In this document: positions 5,840 to 6,453 of the stretch, one piece after another
Position numbering within the stretch: position 1 is the stretch's first letter
Layout of the letters: every line of letters begins with the position of its first letter
From: an uncultured Caulobacteraceae bacterium
Lineage (GTDB): Bacteria > Pseudomonadota > Alphaproteobacteria > Caulobacterales > Caulobacteraceae
Assembly (NCBI GenBank): GCA_946482375.1
Contig: CAMLRH010000150.1
Span: forward strand, 1 to 6,453
Direction of reading: 5' to 3'
Length of the DNA: 6,453 nt
Made by a program: the position numbers and the translations under genes
Notes under the pieces: generated by a model
Database searches by the model: none
The model's input: the letters and a program-made list of their open reading frames with translations, nothing else
What the model was told of the DNA's origin: nothing

Positions 5840-6453
5840 GCGCTCTCGCCCATCAGCGCAAGCCCCGCCCGATGGACGGCCAGCTTGCGCTCGTACTCCA
5901 GCGGGTCCTTGGGCCGCACCAGCGCCCCTTCGGGGGTGGCTCCCCAGTCGGCGAGTCGGGTCAAAAAGAACCGCATCGCCGCCCCGTGCGCGAGCATGGG
6001 CAGGGACGCGCGCTCCTCGTTCGAGAGCGGCCGGCGCTTCTCATACCCCTGCACCAGCGCCCGCGCCGAGGTCAGGTTGAAGCTGCCGTCCGGCTCGAAG
6101 CACCAGGCGTTCAGCGCAACAGCGATGTCGTAGGCGAGCTGGTCGTGACACGCGAAGTAGAAGTCGATTGCGCCGGCGAAGCGGCCGTCCTGGAAGAAGA
6201 CGTTGTCCGGAAAGAAATCTGCGTGGATAACGCCCTCGGGCAGGCCCTTCGGCCACCCGGCGGCGAAGGTCGCCAGGTCGCTTTCGATGGTGGCGGCCAG
6301 CCCAGGTTTAAGCCCTTCCGCCCGTTCGCGCAGCGGGTGAAACATCCGCGCCCAGTGCTCGTGGCCAAGCGTGTTCTGCCGCCGCCCCTTGAAGCTCTCG
6401 CCCGCCACGTGCAGCCAGGCCAGCCCCTCGCCCGCCTCGCGGCAGTGGGCGGC
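5836..6453 (-). CDS. thrB: Homoserine kinase, type II (APH fold), C-terminal 205 residues (5' end outside window)
   Basis: Phosphorylates homoserine with ATP on the route to threonine. This is the aminoglycoside-phosphotransferase-fold type of homoserine kinase found in alphaproteobacteria and pseudomonads, not the GHMP-fold enzyme of E. coli. The frame is open to base 6453, with roughly 110 N-terminal residues missing; an internal GTG at 6408 is not the start because homologous sequence (G-L-A-W-L-H-V-A-G) continues upstream of it. Visible motifs are the catalytic loop H-A-D-F-F-P-D-N (bases 6225-6202, HxDxxxxN pattern), then G-A-I-D-F-Y-F-A with the metal-binding Asp, and near the end R-L-A-D-W-G and [12 protein letters not shown], typical of this ThrB family. 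It is followed by rnhA with a four-base overlap. Confidence 0.95.
   Translation of the reverse strand, partial: AAHCREAGEGLAWLHVAGESFKGRRQNTLGHEHWARMFHPLRERAEGLKPGLAATIESDLATFAAGWPKGLPEGVIHADFFPDNVFFQDGRFAGAIDFYFACHDQLAYDIAVALNAWCFEPDGSFNLTSARALVQGYEKRRPLSNEERASLPMLAHGAAMRFFLTRLADWGATPEGALVRPKDPLEYERKLAVHRAGLALMGESA

Noticed and set aside
5456..6133. A 225-codon plus-strand frame opposite rnhA and thrB.
   Set aside because: It is a shadow of two well-identified genes and has no start context or motif of its own.

Overview
The window is GC-rich and densely packed. It looks like the chromosome of an alphaproteobacterium, most likely of the Caulobacterales (Caulobacter, Phenylobacterium or Brevundimonas relatives). 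The grounds are the protein style, the GC-rich palindromic intergenic repeats built on CCGGCGAAGGCCGG and on CTCCCCC-AGA-GGGGGAG, and the genes ispH, thrB and rnhA lying close together. Assignment to a genus is inference.

Left block (1-1107): a minus-strand pair made of a small secreted protein of unknown function and argS (5' part only), joined by an ATGA stop/start overlap. A 134-bp divergent intergenic region separates it from ispH. Centre (1108-3694, plus strand): ispH (last step of the non-mevalonate isoprenoid pathway), a 223-bp gap holding a REP-like inverted-repeat pair and a hairpin that covers the ribosome binding site, and then a stomatin/QmcA-type SPFH membrane protein with its usual NfeD partner. 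A 96-bp convergent gap full of hairpins follows.

Right block (3791-6453, minus strand, read right to left): thrB (homoserine kinase, 5' end outside the window), rnhA (RNase HI, GTG start overlapping the thrB stop), then a two-gene unit of an Acg-type nitroreductase-fold lipoprotein with a Tat signal and a MarR-family regulator joined by an ATGA overlap. In front of this unit lies a compact regulatory region. A TTGACA -35 overlaps the rnhA stop and sits 17 bp from a GATAGT -10. The predicted transcription start falls on the A of the ATG. Four TTGAAC-type half-sites in alternating orientation are spaced exactly 10 bp apart across the spacer, the -10 and the start codon. This predicts a leaderless operon controlled by its own MarR protein.

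Most of the window is housekeeping. I see no phage, insertion sequence, CRISPR array, tRNA or rRNA, and no defence system. The most unusual element is the operator array and leaderless promoter of the nitroreductase-marR unit. Next come the coupled secreted protein/argS pair and the structured intergenic repeats.
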